This document shows positions 35,637 to 43,900 of a stretch of 47,516 bases of DNA, one piece after another. The DNA comes from Azorhizobium doebereinerae UFLA1-100 (lineage in GTDB: Bacteria > Pseudomonadota > Alphaproteobacteria > Rhizobiales > Xanthobacteraceae), in assembly GCF_000473085.1 (NCBI RefSeq), contig NZ_AXBA01000039.1, forward strand, positions 1-47,516. The letters run 5' to 3'. Both the position numbers and the translations under genes were made by a program. The stretch's first letter is position 1; each line of letters begins with the position of its first letter. The notes below the pieces were generated by a model. The model did no database searches, had not been told where the DNA came from, and saw only the letters and a list, made by a program, of their open reading frames with translations.

Positions 35637-36446
35637 ATGGCGTTCGGTTCCGACGACGTCGCATCGCTGGCGCTTATGCTGTCTGCCGAGCGTCTCGGAG
35701 CATTGAACAAACTCACCGGATCGGCACAAACGAGTATTGAGTTGCACCAGCAGACGCTTCGCCTGAGCGCGTCGCTCATGGTCGTGATCGCCACGATCGA
35801 GATCGCTCTACGGAACGCGGTCTGCGAAAACTTGGCGCAACATTTCGGCGTGGCCGATTGGCTGCAACGGCCTCCGCTGCCGTTCACTTGGCGCACGCCC
35901 GAGAAGCAGAAGATCTCTGCGGCACACGACAGTGCAAAACGCGCCATGTATGCGAAACTCTCGCAGCGGGACAAGGCTTCGCTTGACGTCGGTATTCAGC
36001 AAACCGGCCACTCTCGCAGCCTCTCACATGTGGAACGGGTGAAAGCCAGACGAAAGCATATTCAAGTTTCGGAAGGCCAAGTCGTTGCGGAGCTTACGCT
36101 GTTCTTCTGGAAGCGGCTTTACGGCCCCGAATACGATCATTGGCTTTGGAAGCCGACCTTGAAGCGAACGTTTCCCCATCGAACGATCACTCGGGCGAAA
36201 GTCGCGGGTGAGCTTGAAAAGATATATCAAGCCCGAAACCGCATCGCCCACCATGAGCCCGTTCTACATCGGCGATTTTATGAAACATTGTCAGCCGTCG
36301 AATTCGTCGTTCAGAATATGATGGTTGCCGAGCCCAATGTATCGACGCCTCTGGCGCGCCTCCTGTCTGATGACGTCAGGGGCGTGATGTTGGAAGCGGA
36401 GCATCTACACGCGCGGCTCGATGCGTTTCGTCTCAGCGCGGTTTGA
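35637..36446 (+). CDS. HEPN/Abi-like protein
   Basis: This is a 269-residue, mostly helical protein with the layout of Abi_2-type abortive-infection proteins. An N-terminal IATIEIALRNAVCENLAQHF helix is followed by DWL, and a C-terminal QARNRIAHHEPVL at residues 198-210 has the Rx4-6H signature of HEPN ribonucleases (R200, N201, H205). In such families this motif cleaves RNA when phage infection is sensed. The DNA is less GC-biased than the flanking core genes, and there is no neighbour in an operon. It sits between a terminator and a detached copy of the metW 3' end, in what looks like an insertion hotspot. The defence role is inference from the motif and context. Confidence 0.8.
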   Translation: MAFGSDDVASLALMLSAERLGALNKLTGSAQTSIELHQQTLRLSASLMVVIATIEIALRNAVCENLAQHFGVADWLQRPPLPFTWRTPEKQKISAAHDSAKRAMYAKLSQRDKASLDVGIQQTGHSRSLSHVERVKARRKHIQVSEGQVVAELTLFFWKRLYGPEYDHWLWKPTLKRTFPHRTITRAKVAGELEKIYQARNRIAHHEPVLHRRFYETLSAVEFVVQNMMVAEPNVSTPLARLLSDDVRGVMLEAEHLHARLDAFRLSAV

Positions 36447-36461
36447 GGGCGGATTTGCAAT

Positions 36462-36579
36462 GCACGCCGCGCCTCACTTCCGCGACAGCAGGAACACCGC
36501 CTGTTCGCCGAGCAGGTTCCACACCCACCAGGGCATGTTCACCCACACCCGGTGACCGGAGGACTCCAACGCCACGGCG
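36462..36579. repeat. Direct repeat A: detached copy of the metW 3' end (118 bp)
   Basis: This copy matches 38294-38411 over 118 bases with seven mismatches and no gap. It encodes on the minus strand the last ~33 residues of MetW (SSGHRVWVNMPWWVWNLLGE, then QAVFLLSRK and stop) plus 12 bases past the stop. The frame continues upstream into unrelated sequence, so it is not a functional gene. It bounds the PemK-TetR-Rid cassette on the left. Confidence 0.9.
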
Positions 36580-36655
36580 ACGCCGCGAGGGTCTTCACGA
36601 GCGGGGTCGTCAAGCGTACCGTCCAAATGCTGGGGGCCTGTTTCTCCGGCCGGAT

Positions 36656-37003
36656 CTAAAGACCCAGATGCGCTTTCAGCCGCGCGGCGACCGCGGCCCA
36701 AATCTCCGCCGATGCGCATCCCTGCCGGTCTGCGTGGGCCGCTTCGATGGTGGCGATCTTGGCCGGGCGGATGACGGACGGTGCCGGCAATCCGGCCTCG
36801 GCATAGCCGGCGCCCAGCGGCACGTCGCCCGGCCAGGCCCGGTTCGCGGCGCTGGTGATCATGACCACCCACGGCAGGCTGCGGTCCTCACCCACCGCGC
36901 CGGACGAGACGATCAATGCGGGGCCGATGCTGGCGGGTGCCGCGGCCAGTGTCGGGAAACGGTACCGGACCACATCACACTGGGCGAAATCAGAGGTCGC
37001 CAT
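36656..37003 (-). CDS. PemK/MazF-like protein, possible orphan toxin
   Basis: This is a 115-residue protein with PemK/MazF-like order: an N-terminal CDVVRYRFPTL strand, GPALIVSSG, then VVMITSAANRAWPGDVPLGA and LPAPSVIRPAKIATIEA. MazF/PemK toxins are ribosome-independent mRNA endonucleases of type II toxin-antitoxin pairs. No antitoxin gene precedes it. Instead its ATG lies inside the 3' end of the TetR gene, overlapping by 14 bases, so translation is likely coupled to the TetR. Toxin activity is inferred from the family; the arrangement is unusual. Confidence 0.75.
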   Translation of the reverse strand: MATSDFAQCDVVRYRFPTLAAAPASIGPALIVSSGAVGEDRSLPWVVMITSAANRAWPGDVPLGAGYAEAGLPAPSVIRPAKIATIEAAHADRQGCASAEIWAAVAARLKAHLGL

Positions 37004-37634
37004 AGGCTTTCCGGTCGGCGGCGTTCATCCCTTCGCCAAAGGCATCGGACGTCCGTAACCCCGAGACAAGGTATTCGAACGCCTCCACCGCCTTCTCCAG
37101 AACTGTGTGCGGATCGTCGGCTGCGGCGATCCAGAGCGCGGCGTTGAGCGCCGCGCCATTGACCAGCCGGGCCGCCGCTTCCGCATCCACGGGCTGAATC
37201 GTGCCATCGTCTATGAGGGCCTGAACCGTTTCGGTGGTCCGGCGCAGGCAGGCGGTCTGGTTCGGCCATTGCGAGGGATCGCCCAGAACCGCCGGGCCAT
37301 CTAGCAGCATGATGCGCTGGATCTCCGGCTCCAGCGACATCTCGATATAAGCCACCCCTTCGGCCACAAAGGCGAGCCACGGGGTCTCCGCGCGCTGCTG
37401 CGCGGCCTGCATGCGGGCCAGCATCTCTGCATCCATCTGGTCGATGACCGCCTGCAACAGGCCCTTCTTGTCACCGAAATTGTGATAGAGCGCGCCCCGC
37501 GTCAGCCCGGCCTCGGCGGTGAGATCGTCCATGGAGGCGGCCGCATAGCCCTTCTCGGCGAACGCCTTTCGGGCAGCCCGAATGAGCTTGGCCCGCGTCT
37601 CCTCCATCATGCGCGCGCGCTTGCCGGCAGCCAT
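36990..37634 (-). CDS. TetR-family transcriptional regulator
   Basis: This is a 214-residue TetR-type repressor. The N-terminal helix-turn-helix reads AAGKRARMMEETRAKLIRAA then KAFAEKGYAAASMDDLTAEA and GLTRGALYHNFGDKKGL. The C-terminal all-helical ligand domain has the LDGPAVLGDPSQW and GAALNAALWIAAADDPHTVL segments of the TetR_C group seen in many drug-responsive regulators. The ATG at 37634 was chosen; the longer frame reads through the operator repeats. It is divergent from the Rid gene, with three operator copies in between, and overlaps the PemK-like gene at its 3' end. Confidence 0.93.
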   Translation of the reverse strand: MAAGKRARMMEETRAKLIRAARKAFAEKGYAAASMDDLTAEAGLTRGALYHNFGDKKGLLQAVIDQMDAEMLARMQAAQQRAETPWLAFVAEGVAYIEMSLEPEIQRIMLLDGPAVLGDPSQWPNQTACLRRTTETVQALIDDGTIQPVDAEAAARLVNGAALNAALWIAAADDPHTVLEKAVEAFEYLVSGLRTSDAFGEGMNAADRKAYGDL

Positions 37635-37653
37635 CGCCGTGTCTCCAAAATTA

Positions 37654-37724
37654 ACATACGCCACGTATGTAAACTTGACATACGCCCTGTATGTCTCATA
37701 TGTGTTCGCATACGAGGCGTATTT
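37654..37724. promoter_or_regulatory. Three palindromic operators and a promoter between tetR and the Rid gene
   Basis: Copy 1 is ACATACG-CCA-CGTATGT (37654-37670), a perfect palindrome. Copy 2 is ACATACG-CCC-TGTATGT (37678-37694), and copy 3 GCATACG-AGG-CGTATTT (37708-37724). Centres are spaced 24 and 30 bases. A perfect -35 TTGACA (37675-37680) overlaps copy 2, with a -10-like ATATGT 17 bases downstream, directed toward the Rid gene. Copy 1 lies only 20 bases from the tetR ATG. This is a typical autorepression layout. Confidence 0.85.
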
Positions 37725-37873
37725 CAACTCTTATCCTGCGCCCCATCGCCGGATGACCCCATCCGCCCGACCCTGGACGCCCCCTTGGAGCGCGATCCGA
37801 TCAGCGTGCAACGCAAGCCGGTCGGCGCGTGCTCTGGGGGCGGACGCTCCGCCATGTCCGGAGAGGACCACAA

Positions 37874-38272
37874 ATGACCAAGCGCGACGCGATCTTTCCC
37901 GCCGGCCGGCAGGCCCTCTATGAGATCAATAGCTATTCGGCGGCCATCCGTTCAGGCGATCTCCTGTTCGTCTCCGGGCAAGTCGGCAGCCGCGAGGACG
38001 GCTCGCCGGAGCCGGCGTTCGACAAGCAGGTCCAGCTTGCTTTCGACAATCTCGCCGCCGTACTCAAGGCCGCCGGCTGCACGTTCGACGACATCGTGGA
38101 CGTGACCAGCTTCCACACTGATCCGGCGAACCAGTTCGACACGGTCAATGCCGTGCGCACGCGGATCTTCCCTGCGGCGCCCTATCCGAACTGGACGGCG
38201 GTGGGCGTGAACTGGCTGGCCGGCTTCGATTTCGAGATCAAGGTCATCGCCCGACTGCCGCAGGCGGCCTGA
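37874..38272 (+). CDS. Rid-family (YjgF/YER057c/UK114) protein lacking the RidA arginine
   Basis: This is a 132-residue protein of the RidA fold. It has YSAAIRSGDLLFVSGQVG, the FDKQVQLAFDNLAAVLKAAG helix and VDVTSFHTDPANQFDTVNAV. RidA enzymes hydrolyse reactive enamine/imine intermediates with a conserved Arg (Arg105 in E. coli, PARS). Here the matching segment is YPNWTAVGV, so Arg is replaced by Trp. It therefore belongs to another Rid subgroup, and imine hydrolase activity is doubtful. It is divergent from the TetR gene and under the same operators, so it is probably a TetR target, perhaps in degradation of a small molecule. Confidence 0.9.
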   Translation: MTKRDAIFPAGRQALYEINSYSAAIRSGDLLFVSGQVGSREDGSPEPAFDKQVQLAFDNLAAVLKAAGCTFDDIVDVTSFHTDPANQFDTVNAVRTRIFPAAPYPNWTAVGVNWLAGFDFEIKVIARLPQAA

Positions 38273-38293
38273 GCGCCTGATGCGAGGCGGCCG

Positions 38294-38411
38294 GCACGCC
38301 GCGCCTCATTTCCGCGACAGCAGGAAGACCGCCTGCTCGCCGAGCAGGTTCCACACCCACCAGGGCATGTTCACCCGCACCCGGTGGCCGGAGGAATCCA
38401 GCGCCACGGCG
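38294..38411. repeat. Direct repeat B: native metW 3' end (118 bp)
   Basis: This is the genuine 3' end of metW together with 12 downstream bases, about 94 percent identical to 36462-36579 in the same orientation. The two copies bracket 1.7 kb holding the PemK-like, TetR and Rid genes. Confidence 0.9.
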
Positions 38412-38956
38412 CGCTCCATGCGCGCGTCAACCGTCTCCACCAGGGCCACGAAGTCGCGGATGGTGCAGAAGTGGATGTTGGGCGTCTCGTACCAGGCATA
38501 GGGCATGTTGTCGGTCACCGGCATGCGGCCGTCGATCAAGAGGTCGATCCGCGAGCGCCAATGGCCGAAGTTCGGGAACGACACCACCGCGTGGCGGCCG
38601 ATGCGCAGCATCTGCTCCAGCACCCAGCGCGGGCGGCGGGTGGCCTGGAGGGTCTGCGACAGGATCACATAGTCGAAGCTGTCGTCGGGATAGTGTGCGA
38701 GATCCACGTCCGCGTCGCCCTGCACGATGGCGAGCCCGCGCGCGACGCCGGCATTCACCCCCTCGCGCGACAGCTCGATGCCGCGGGCGTCGCAGCCGCG
38801 CGTGGTGGCCAGCAGGTCCAGCAGATCGCCATCGCCCGAGCCCACGTCGAGCACGCGCGAGCCGGGCGCCACCATCTCCGCCACCACCACGAGATCGACG
38901 CGCCCGCCCTGCGAGCGCACCGCGCTTTCATCCAGCGTCCGGTCCCGGTGCACCAT
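38306..38956 (-). CDS. metW: Methionine biosynthesis protein MetW
   Basis: This is a 216-residue SAM-methyltransferase-fold protein. VAPGSRVLDVGSGDGDLLDL is the SAM loop, followed by GCDARGIELS, SFDYVILSQTLQATRRPRWV and AVVSFPNFGHWRSRIDLLID, all typical of MetW. It works with MetX in methionine synthesis. Its ATG follows the metX stop after a single base, so translation is coupled. Its 3' end serves as one arm of a 118-bp direct repeat, and the gene itself is intact. Confidence 0.96.
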   Translation of the reverse strand: MVHRDRTLDESAVRSQGGRVDLVVVAEMVAPGSRVLDVGSGDGDLLDLLATTRGCDARGIELSREGVNAGVARGLAIVQGDADVDLAHYPDDSFDYVILSQTLQATRRPRWVLEQMLRIGRHAVVSFPNFGHWRSRIDLLIDGRMPVTDNMPYAWYETPNIHFCTIRDFVALVETVDARMERAVALDSSGHRVRVNMPWWVWNLLGEQAVFLLSRK

Positions 38957-38957
38957 G

Positions 38958-40169
38958 TCAGCGCGGCCTCGCCGGCGGCAGGCCGAGGGCACGCGCGGCG
39001 CTGTCCAGGAAGCCGCGGGCGATGTCGAACAGCACCGGCTCCTCCAGCAGGAAGGCGTCGTGGCCCTTGTCGCTCTCGATCTCCGCATAGGAGACGCTGG
39101 CGCCCGACGCGTTGAGCGCATGCACGATGGCGCGGGAATCGGCGCTGGTGAACAGCCAGTCGGAGGTGAAGGAGGCGACGCAGAAGCGCGTCTTCGAGGC
39201 CCGGAAGGCGTTGGCCAGCACGCCGTCATAGTCCGCCGCCAGGTCGAAATAATCCATGGCGCGGGTAACATAGAGGTAGGAATTGGCGTCGAAGCGCTGC
39301 ACGAAGCTCTCGCCCTGGTGGCGCAGGTAGCTCTCCACCTGGAAGTCGGCGTCGAAGCCGAAGGTGGGCAGCACGCGGTCCTGGAGCCGCCGCCCGAACT
39401 TCCGGTGCAGGCCCTGGTCGGACATGTAGGTGATGTGCGCCGCCATGCGCGCCACGGCGAGGCCGCGATGCGGGGCGAGGCCCTGCGCCAGATAGGCGCC
39501 GCCGCACCAGTCCGGATCGGCCATCACCGCCTGCCGGCCGACCTCGTGGAAGGCGATGTTCTGGGCCGAATGGCGCGCGGCGGTGGCGATGGGCAGGGCG
39601 CAGAACACCCGCTCGGGATAGCTCGCCGCCCATTGCAGCACCTGCATGCCGCCCATGGAGCCGCCGGCGACGCAGAACAGGCGCTCGATGCCCAGGTGGT
39701 CGAGCAGCATGGCCTGCGCGTTCACCATGTCGCGGATGGTGACCACCGGCATCTCCAGCCCGTAGGGATGGCCGGTGGCGGGATTGGTGGAGGAGGGCCC
39801 GGTGGTGCCCATGCAGCCGCCGAGCACGTTGGCGCAAATGACGAAGAAGCGCTCGGTATCGACCGGCTTGCCCGGCCCCACCAGCGTCTCCCACCAGCCC
39901 GGCTTGCCGGTGACGGGATTGACGTTGGCCACGTGCTGGTCGCCGGTCAAGGCATGGCAGACCAGGATGGCGTTGGTGCGGTCCGCATTGGGCTCGCCAT
40001 AGGTCTGGTAGGCGATCTGGAGACCGCGCAGGTCTACGCCGGCGTCGAGGCGCAGCGGCTTGTCGAGGCCGAAGCGCACCACCGGGGAATGCGGCTCGTC
40101 CGCCTCCCGGCGGGCCTTCACGTCATCCGCCGTCAGGCGTCCCGCCTCGATCTGCACCGTCTCTCCCAT
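38958..40169 (-). CDS. metX: Homoserine O-acyltransferase MetX
   Basis: This is a 403-residue alpha/beta hydrolase that acylates homoserine in methionine synthesis. The nucleophile Ser171 sits in [37 protein letters not shown] and [14 protein letters not shown] (with the catalytic His) are family marks. The donor may be acetyl- or succinyl-CoA; I cannot decide from the sequence. It forms the first gene of metXW. Confidence 0.95.
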   Translation of the reverse strand: MGETVQIEAGRLTADDVKARREADEPHSPVVRFGLDKPLRLDAGVDLRGLQIAYQTYGEPNADRTNAILVCHALTGDQHVANVNPVTGKPGWWETLVGPGKPVDTERFFVICANVLGGCMGTTGPSSTNPATGHPYGLEMPVVTIRDMVNAQAMLLDHLGIERLFCVAGGSMGGMQVLQWAASYPERVFCALPIATAARHSAQNIAFHEVGRQAVMADPDWCGGAYLAQGLAPHRGLAVARMAAHITYMSDQGLHRKFGRRLQDRVLPTFGFDADFQVESYLRHQGESFVQRFDANSYLYVTRAMDYFDLAADYDGVLANAFRASKTRFCVASFTSDWLFTSADSRAIVHALNASGASVSYAEIESDKGHDAFLLEEPVLFDIARGFLDSAARALGLPPARPR

Positions 40170-40270
40170 GGCGCAACCAAGCGACGGCGCCCCGCCGGTG
40201 TCAAGCAGTGCCGCATCCGGAATGGGACGGATGCGGCGGCAGCCTTAACGGCCCCGCTCAGCGGCCCAAC

Positions 40271-40597
40271 TCAACGCCCCTGGCAGAGCGGGTCGATCTC
40301 CGGGCAGCCCAGCGCGTTGCGGTTGGTGCGGGGATCGGGCACCCGCCGCGTGGCGGGGGCGATGGAGCCCGTGGTGTCCGGGTCCGGCGCCATGGCGGCG
40401 TCGTCCGGCGAGGACCTCGGCACCGGCACCCGCACGCCGTTGGAATAGGTGCGCACGGCGGCGCCCGCCGGGCTGGTCTCCATGACGCCGCTTGCGCCGG
40501 CGCTTCCGGTGGATTGCGCCTGCGCCGGGGCGAGGAGCCCCGCGCCGCCGAGCGCGCCGGCGACGAGGCCGACCAACAGGATCGATGACTGCCGCAT
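40271..40597 (-). CDS. Small secreted hypothetical protein (108 aa)
   Basis: This has a signal peptide (MRQSSILLVGLVAGALGGAG to PAQAQ) followed by a low-complexity Ser/Ala/Pro region and a C-terminal LGCPEIDPLCQGR with two Cys that could pair. No family is recognised. The ATG at 40597 starts the signal; the very long antisense frame that contains it is an artefact of the helicase gene on the other strand. It lies between metX and the SUV3-like helicase gene, which is divergent. Confidence 0.65.
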   Translation of the reverse strand: MRQSSILLVGLVAGALGGAGLLAPAQAQSTGSAGASGVMETSPAGAAVRTYSNGVRVPVPRSSPDDAAMAPDPDTTGSIAPATRRVPDPRTNRNALGCPEIDPLCQGR

Positions 40598-40960
40598 GGC
40601 GCCCTCCCGCTTGTGGCGTGCCTGCCACTGTGGCGGAAACCCGGCGGCGGCAGCGGCGGTTCCTCGCGGCGGGCGGTTTTGGCGAACGAAGCGGGATCCG
40701 GCCGGCGCATCCGATTCGGACACCGGCCGTTCCCGGCCCGTTCGCGGGCGGCCGGGCCGGTGTCCCGCATCGGGACGGCTGGGGGGGAATGGGCGGGCGG
40801 GAACGGGTGGGTCGGGGAACGAAGCGGGATTGCGGGGGCCGGGGCGATTCGGGCCACCTTTGTTCCGCCCATGTTCCGCGGTCCACTGGACGGGCCGCCC
40901 TTCCGTCCCGATATAGTCCCGCAACAGTCCAGAGCCCTCCCCGCCGGATCGCCCGCCCGA

Positions 40961-43900
40961 ATGGATGACGTCTCCAAGCTCGCCGTGCTGCCGCCGTCCA
41001 TCCGGGCGCGGGGGGTGACGGCCGTGCTCGGCCCCACCAACACCGGCAAGACCCACCTGGCCATCGAGCGCATGCTCGGCCATGAGAGCGGGCTGATCGG
41101 CCTGCCGCTGCGCCTGCTGGCGCGGGAGGTCTACCAGCGGGTGGTGGAGCGGGTGGGCGCCGCCCAGGTGGCGCTGATCACCGGCGAGGAGAAGATCAAG
41201 CCGAAGAACCCGCGCTACTGGGTGGCGACGGTGGAGGCCATGCCGCGCGACGTGGACGTGGCCTTCGTCGCCATCGACGAGGTGCAGCTGGCCACCGACC
41301 TCGACCGCGGCCACGTCTTCACCAACCGCCTGCTGAACCGGCGCGGCCGCTTCGAGACCATGCTGCTGGGCTCGGCCACCATGCGGCCGCTGCTGCAGAA
41401 GCTGCTGCCCGGCGTGACCATGGTGGAGCGCCCGCGCCTCTCCACCTTGATGTTCGCGGGCGAGAAGAAGATTTCCCGCCTGCCGCGCCGCTCGGCCATC
41501 GTCGCCTTCTCGGCCGAGGAGGTCTACGCCATCGCCGAGTTCATCCGCCGCCAGCACGGCGGGGCGGCGGTGGTGATGGGTGCGCTGTCTCCGCGCACCC
41601 GCAACGCCCAGGTGGAGCTCTACCAGAACGGCGACGTGGACTATCTCATCGCCACCGACGCCATCGGCATGGGCCTCAATCTGGACGTGGACCATGTGGC
41701 CTTCGCCTCCGACCGCAAGTTCGACGGCTGGCAGTTCCGCCGCCTGAACCCCTCCGAGATGGCGCAGATCGCCGGGCGCGCCGGCCGGGCCATGCGCGAC
41801 GGCACCTTCGGCACCACGGGGCGCTGCCCGCCGTTCGACCAGGAACTGGTGGAGCGGCTGGAGGGTCACGTCTTCGATACGGCGCGGGTGTTGCAGTGGC
41901 GCAACGCCGTGCCGGGTTTCCGTAGCGTCAAGGCGCTGCTGGACAGCCTGGCGCGGCCGCCGCGCGAGGAGGGGCTGACCCGCGCGCCCACCGGCGACGA
42001 CGTGCAAGTGCTGGAGATCATGAGCCGCGAGGCCGATGTGGCGAGCCGCGCCACCAGCCCCGCCGTGGTCGAGCGGCTGTGGGATGTGTGCCAGGTCCCC
42101 GATTATCGCAAAGTTTCCCCAGGTGCGCATGCGGAGCTTGTTTCCACGCTTTTTCAGCATGTCGGGACGGGTGGTCGCATCCCCGACGAGTGGTTCGCGC
42201 GTCAAATCGCCTTGACCGATCGCGCGGAAGGAGACATCGACACGCTGTCGAGCCGGATCGCGCAGGTGCGGACACTCACCTTCGTGGCCAACCGGCCTGA
42301 TTGGCTAAGGGACCCGGAGCACTGGCAAGGCGTCACAAGAGGGGTCGAGGACAAGCTGTCCGACGCGCTTCACGAGCGATTGGCTCAACGTTTCGTGGAC
42401 CGGCGAACCAGCATGCTCATGCGGCGCCTGCGAGAGAACACGATGCTCGAAACTGAGATCAGCAAGACCGGCGATGTTACCGTGGAAGGCCATGTGATCG
42501 GCCACCTCCAGGGATTCCAGTTCGCACCAGACCCGACCGCCGGCGGGGAAGAGGCCAAGGCGCTGCGCGCCGCCGCCCAGAAGGCGCTGGCGGGGGAGAT
42601 CGAAACCCGCGCCAACCGCCTGTCCCAGGCGGTGGACGAGGCCTTCGTGCTCACCCATGACGGTACCATCCGCTGGACTGGCGAGGCCGTGGCCAAGCTG
42701 ATCCCCGGCGACGAGGTGCTGAAGCCCCGCTTCAAGATCATCGCCGACGAGCATCTGACCGGCCCGGCCCGCGACCAGGTGGAAGCCCGCCTGACGCTGT
42801 GGGTGAAGGCGCATATCGACAAGCTGCTGGGCGCGCTGATCAAGCTGGCCGAGGCGGAGGACGTCACCGGCATCGGCCGCGGCATCGCCTTCCAGATCGT
42901 CGAATCGCTCGGCGTGCTGGAGCGCACCAAGGTGGCCGAGGAGATGAAGACCCTCGACCAGACCGCGCGCGCCACGCTGCGCGGCTACGGCGTGCGCTTC
43001 GGCGCCCACCACATCTATTTGCCCGGCCTGCTGAAGCCGGCGCCGCGCACCCTGGCGGCGGAGCTCTATGCGCTGAAGCACGGCGGCCTCCAGCAGAAGG
43101 GCCTGGACGAACTGCCGCACCTGGCGGCCAGCGGGCGCACCTCCATTCCGGTGGACCACGACATCCAGAAGGGCCTCTACCGGGCCGTCGGCTTCCGCGT
43201 GTGCGGCGAGCGGGCGGTGCGCGTGGACATCCTGGAGCGCCTCGCGGACCTCATCCGCCCGGCGCTGGCGTGGCGCCCCAACTCGCCCGGCCCCAAGCCG
43301 CCGGGCGCGGTGGACGGGCGCGGCTTCACGGTGACGGTCGGCATGACCTCGCTGGCCGGCTGCTCGGGCGAGGATTTCGCCTCCATCCTGAAATCGCTGG
43401 GCTACCGCATGGAGCGCCGCGCGGCGCCGCCGCCGGAGGCCGAGATCGCCCCGCTGTCCGAGGTGGTCGCCCCGGCGGAAGCCGCCGCCGAGCCGCAGGC
43501 CCTCGCCCCGGCGCCGGAAGGCGCCATCGAGGCCGACCTGCTGTTCGAGGTGGGCGAAGTGAGCCCGCAGGAGGCCCCCGAGGCCGAGGCTCCCGAGGCT
43601 GAGACGGTCGAAGCGGAAGCGGTGGACGCCGCCCCCGAGGTTGAGGCGCCCGAGGTTGAGACGCCCGAGGCCGAGGCGCAGCCCGAGGCCGCCGAGGACC
43701 TGCCGGACGCGCCGGTCGAGGAGGTGGCGGAAGCCGCCGCGGCCGAAGCTGCCGGCGAGAGCGCCGATCCCACCGCCGCCGAGAGTGCGGCCGAGGTCGG
43801 CGCCGTCGAGGCGCCTGCCCTTGGCGACGCCACGCCGGCGGAAGCCGAGGCCGCTGCCGCCGAGGCCGGGCCGGAGGAGGCCGCCCTCATCGAGGTGTGG

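Noticed and set aside
36474-36872. A 132-codon minus-strand frame ending like MetW
   Set aside because: Only the last ~33 residues match MetW; the rest is antisense-shifted sequence of the PemK-like gene. Treated as part of a repeat, not as a gene.
43560-43700. Regular GAGGC-type repeats that could be taken for a CRISPR-like or regulatory repeat
   Set aside because: They are codon-level repeats of Glu/Ala/Pro in the helicase tail, all in frame.
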